Positions 16,575 through 17,958 of a DNA stretch of 17,958 bases are shown one piece after another (within the stretch, counting starts at the first letter, position 1; each line of letters starts with the position of its first letter). Origin of the DNA: Sphingomonadales bacterium. Lineage in GTDB: Bacteria > Bacteroidota > Bacteroidia > UBA7662. The stretch covers positions 1 through 17,958 of the forward strand of contig VHBD01000014.1 in the NCBI GenBank assembly GCA_016872125.1, given 5' to 3'. A model generated the notes under the pieces. It did no database searches. It saw nothing but the letters and a program-made list of their open reading frames with translations, and was not told the origin of the DNA. A program made the translations under genes and the position numbers.

Positions 16575-17261
16575 CTAATTTCTATATTTGTAGGGAATCT
16601 CGTACTGCTTCCCCTCCACCATCATCAAAATCAATTCAATATCCCTATCCTCCTGCAGTTCATAGGTGGATTTAAGGTTGCTCCCAAACATTAGGGCCAA
16701 ACCTTGCCACATAAAGGCCTGGAAAGATCCTCGAAATTCTCGAACAATGGAATACGATGTTCGAGCGGTTTCGCGATCCACCAACTTAATCAATATCCTC
16801 CCCTGGGTCACGGTGAGTTCTGTTAACTGCTTCTTGTATTGCTTTTTGAGGGAGCCTTCCAATTTGCGGCAATGAGCCCGGTGCTTGGATTCTGGCATGG
16901 TTTTGAGCTCTTCCTCCAACTCATTCAACTGGCGACCTGCAGCCTTGGCCAAGGGATAGACCTTCACCACATTCCAATACAAGCGATCAAATCGTTTGCG
17001 TTCGGCAGCGGAACGGAAGATGCGCCTATCCCTAACCTCCACATGAGGTAGAAAAGCGACCGGAATCGTATCTCCGTGATCATCAATATAAGCGGGCAAT
17101 TCCATGGGAACGGGCGTTCCCGGGCTTTGGGCTTGAACCCTGTCGGCCAGACCCATCCATAAAACCAGAAAAACCCCAACATAAACACCCCAAGACGAGG
17201 ACAGGCTAGTTGCATTGATGCAGTGGCAGCGCCTGAACGTATCACTCAAATTCCCTGACAT
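16575..17261 (-). CDS. DUF4294 family exported protein, function unknown
   Basis: A 228-residue protein. A long N-terminal segment (1-44) holds a hydrophobic core at about 26-39 and a likely signal-peptidase site after VQA (42-44); the 25-residue n-region is unusually long, so the true start may be internal. Mature residues carry the DUF4294 core: LPHVEVRDRRIF, KRFDRLYWNVVKVYPLAKAAG (89-109), a charged helical stretch, then VTQGRILIKLVDRETARTSY (151-170) and GSFQAFMWQGLALMFGSNLK (178-197). The family is essentially confined to Bacteroidota and uncharacterised. The strongly conserved basic and aromatic positions suggest a soluble periplasmic or envelope role rather than an enzyme I can name. 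It is first in an operon with bshB1 and divergent from purB, with a perfect -7 box 22 bases upstream. Confidence 0.85.
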   Translation of the reverse strand: MSGNLSDTFRRCHCINATSLSSSWGVYVGVFLVLWMGLADRVQAQSPGTPVPMELPAYIDDHGDTIPVAFLPHVEVRDRRIFRSAAERKRFDRLYWNVVKVYPLAKAAGRQLNELEEELKTMPESKHRAHCRKLEGSLKKQYKKQLTELTVTQGRILIKLVDRETARTSYSIVREFRGSFQAFMWQGLALMFGSNLKSTYELQEDRDIELILMMVEGKQYEIPYKYRN

Positions 17262-17275
17262 TGCCCTTTGAACGC

Positions 17276-17283
17276 TATTTTTG
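17276..17283 (+). promoter_or_regulatory. Candidate -7 box for purB
   Basis: TATTTTTG is a full match to TAnnTTTG, 44 bases before the proposed TTG start of purB. No TTG lies at the usual -33 spacing. It abuts the opposite-strand box at 17284-17291. Confidence 0.45.
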
Positions 17284-17291
17284 CAAAGTTA
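17284..17291 (-). promoter_or_regulatory. Candidate -7 box for the DUF4294-bshB1 operon
   Basis: The minus strand reads TAACTTTG, a full match to TAnnTTTG, 22 bases before the DUF4294 ATG. A TTTG occurs 15 bases further upstream, shorter than the usual 19-21 spacing. Confidence 0.45.
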
Positions 17292-17327
17292 TTCTTGAAT
17301 TCCTGCCAAAGGCCTTTTTCGATCGCA

Positions 17328-17958
17328 TTGACTCTTACAGACCATACATCCTTGCTTGCATTGTCCCCATTGGACGGCAGGTACCAACCCACGGTTCAAG
17401 TACTTGGGCCCTATTTTTCTGAATGGGGGTTGTTTAGGTACAGGATACGGGTGGAATGGCTTTATTTCGAGGCCTTGTGCGACGCCCAATTGCCTGGCGG
17501 ACCTTTTTTGGATCAGGCAATTCTCCACAAACTCCGTCACCGCTTTCTCCAAGTTGAACCTCAGGATGTGCAGGCCATCAAAACCTTGGAGGCCACGACG
17601 CTCCATGATATCAAGGCCATGGAGTATTGGATGAAAAACATCATGGACCAAGAAGGTGCGGGTCATCTCAAAGAATGGATACACTTTGCCCTCACCTCCC
17701 AGGATATCAACCATACGGCTATCCCTCTATCGCTTCATGATGCCCTCCAAGAGGTAATTCTTCCAAGCTGGAAGACCTGCATTCAAGAATTGGAAAAACT
17801 GGCCCAATCCTGGATGGAAATTCCCATGCTCGCCCGTACCCATGGACAAGCCGCATCCCCCACCCGGCTCGGTAAAGAATTCATGGTTTGGGTGGAGCGC
17901 CTCCAAAGGCAATACTCGATGTTGGAACAATGCCCCATTGGGGCAAAATTTGGAGGAG
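17328..17958 (+). CDS. purB: Adenylosuccinate lyase, N-terminal part (runs off right edge)
   Basis: Translating from 17328 gives an uninterrupted PurB of the E. coli/Flavobacteria type: LALSPLDGRYQPTV, YFSEWGLFRYRIRVEW, TLEATTLHDIKAMEYWM, EWIHFALTSQDINHTAIPLSL, ARTHGQAASPTRLGKE and the start of the AKFGG loop. About 210 codons are in the window; the usual length is about 450. It acts twice in purine metabolism, cleaving SAICAR and adenylosuccinate with release of fumarate. No in-frame ATG lies near the expected start. TTG at 17328 gives an N-terminus a few residues longer than E. coli PurB, while TTG at 17352 would be slightly short, so 17328 is preferred. It is divergent from DUF4294 across 66 bases, with its own -7 box. 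Confidence 0.93.
   Translation, partial: MTLTDHTSLLALSPLDGRYQPTVQVLGPYFSEWGLFRYRIRVEWLYFEALCDAQLPGGPFLDQAILHKLRHRFLQVEPQDVQAIKTLEATTLHDIKAMEYWMKNIMDQEGAGHLKEWIHFALTSQDINHTAIPLSLHDALQEVILPSWKTCIQELEKLAQSWMEIPMLARTHGQAASPTRLGKEFMVWVERLQRQYSMLEQCPIGAKFGG

Noticed and set aside
17289..17714. 141-codon minus-strand frame.
   Set aside because: It is antisense to purB, whose plus-strand translation is clearly a conserved enzyme.
1..17958. Search for CRISPR arrays, insertion-sequence ends, integrase sites, tRNAs and defence-type genes.
   Set aside because: Reading both strands gave no spaced repeats, transposase motifs or tRNA-like folds. All coding space is taken by housekeeping or envelope genes.

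Overview
The window is a gene-dense stretch of a Bacteroidota chromosome, most likely from the Flavobacteriales side of the phylum. Three things support this. The proteins resemble Bacteroidota forms: a PhoB-like response regulator followed by an overlapping kinase start, GatB, an SMC with the 'IIELKM' variant, DUF4294, a BshB1-type bacillithiol deacetylase and a secreted NamZ/DUF1343 protein. There are no recognisable Shine-Dalgarno sequences. Several divergent gaps carry perfect copies of the Bacteroidota -7 promoter motif TAnnTTTG. Base composition looks near 50% GC (not counted). I saw no tRNA, rRNA, CRISPR, insertion sequence, phage or attachment site. No gene-free stretch exceeds 90 bases.

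Layout. Positions 1-4953, minus strand: alaS > gatB (4-base gap) > OmpR-family response regulator > start of a sensor kinase that runs off the left edge. 5001-6353, plus: a membrane-anchored M23 peptidase and an abutting MerR-type regulator. 6322-7347, minus: class I fbp. 7402-8208, plus: a PLP fold-type IV aminotransferase or lyase. 8194-10498, minus: namZ-like secreted hydrolase > fmt. 10513-11745, plus: LolC/E-type ABC permease. 11765-15358, minus: smc. 15446-15826, plus: small membrane-anchored Pro-rich protein. 15815-17261, minus: DUF4294 > bshB1. 17328 to the right edge, plus: 5' part of purB, with no in-frame ATG and probably a TTG start.

The genes are mostly core housekeeping: aminoacyl-tRNA and initiator-tRNA maturation (alaS, gatB, fmt), chromosome organisation (smc), gluconeogenesis (fbp), purine synthesis (purB), bacillithiol synthesis (bshB1), and cell-wall or envelope work (M23 peptidase, NamZ, ABC permease, DUF4294). 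They do not form one pathway. The most unusual feature is the packing: ten transcription units alternate strictly in strand, three of four convergent pairs overlap at their 3' ends, and divergent gaps are only 14-87 bases. Two -7 boxes lie 5-7 bases from a start codon, and one divergent gap holds two abutting opposite -7 boxes.

I did not find a new defence, mobile or biosynthetic system. The better leads are the promoter architecture, a NamZ homologue with changed active-site-region residues, an aminotransferase lacking its usual N-terminal strand, a 4 x 12-bp repeat inside alaS, and two little-known small or secreted proteins (15446-15826 and DUF4294).
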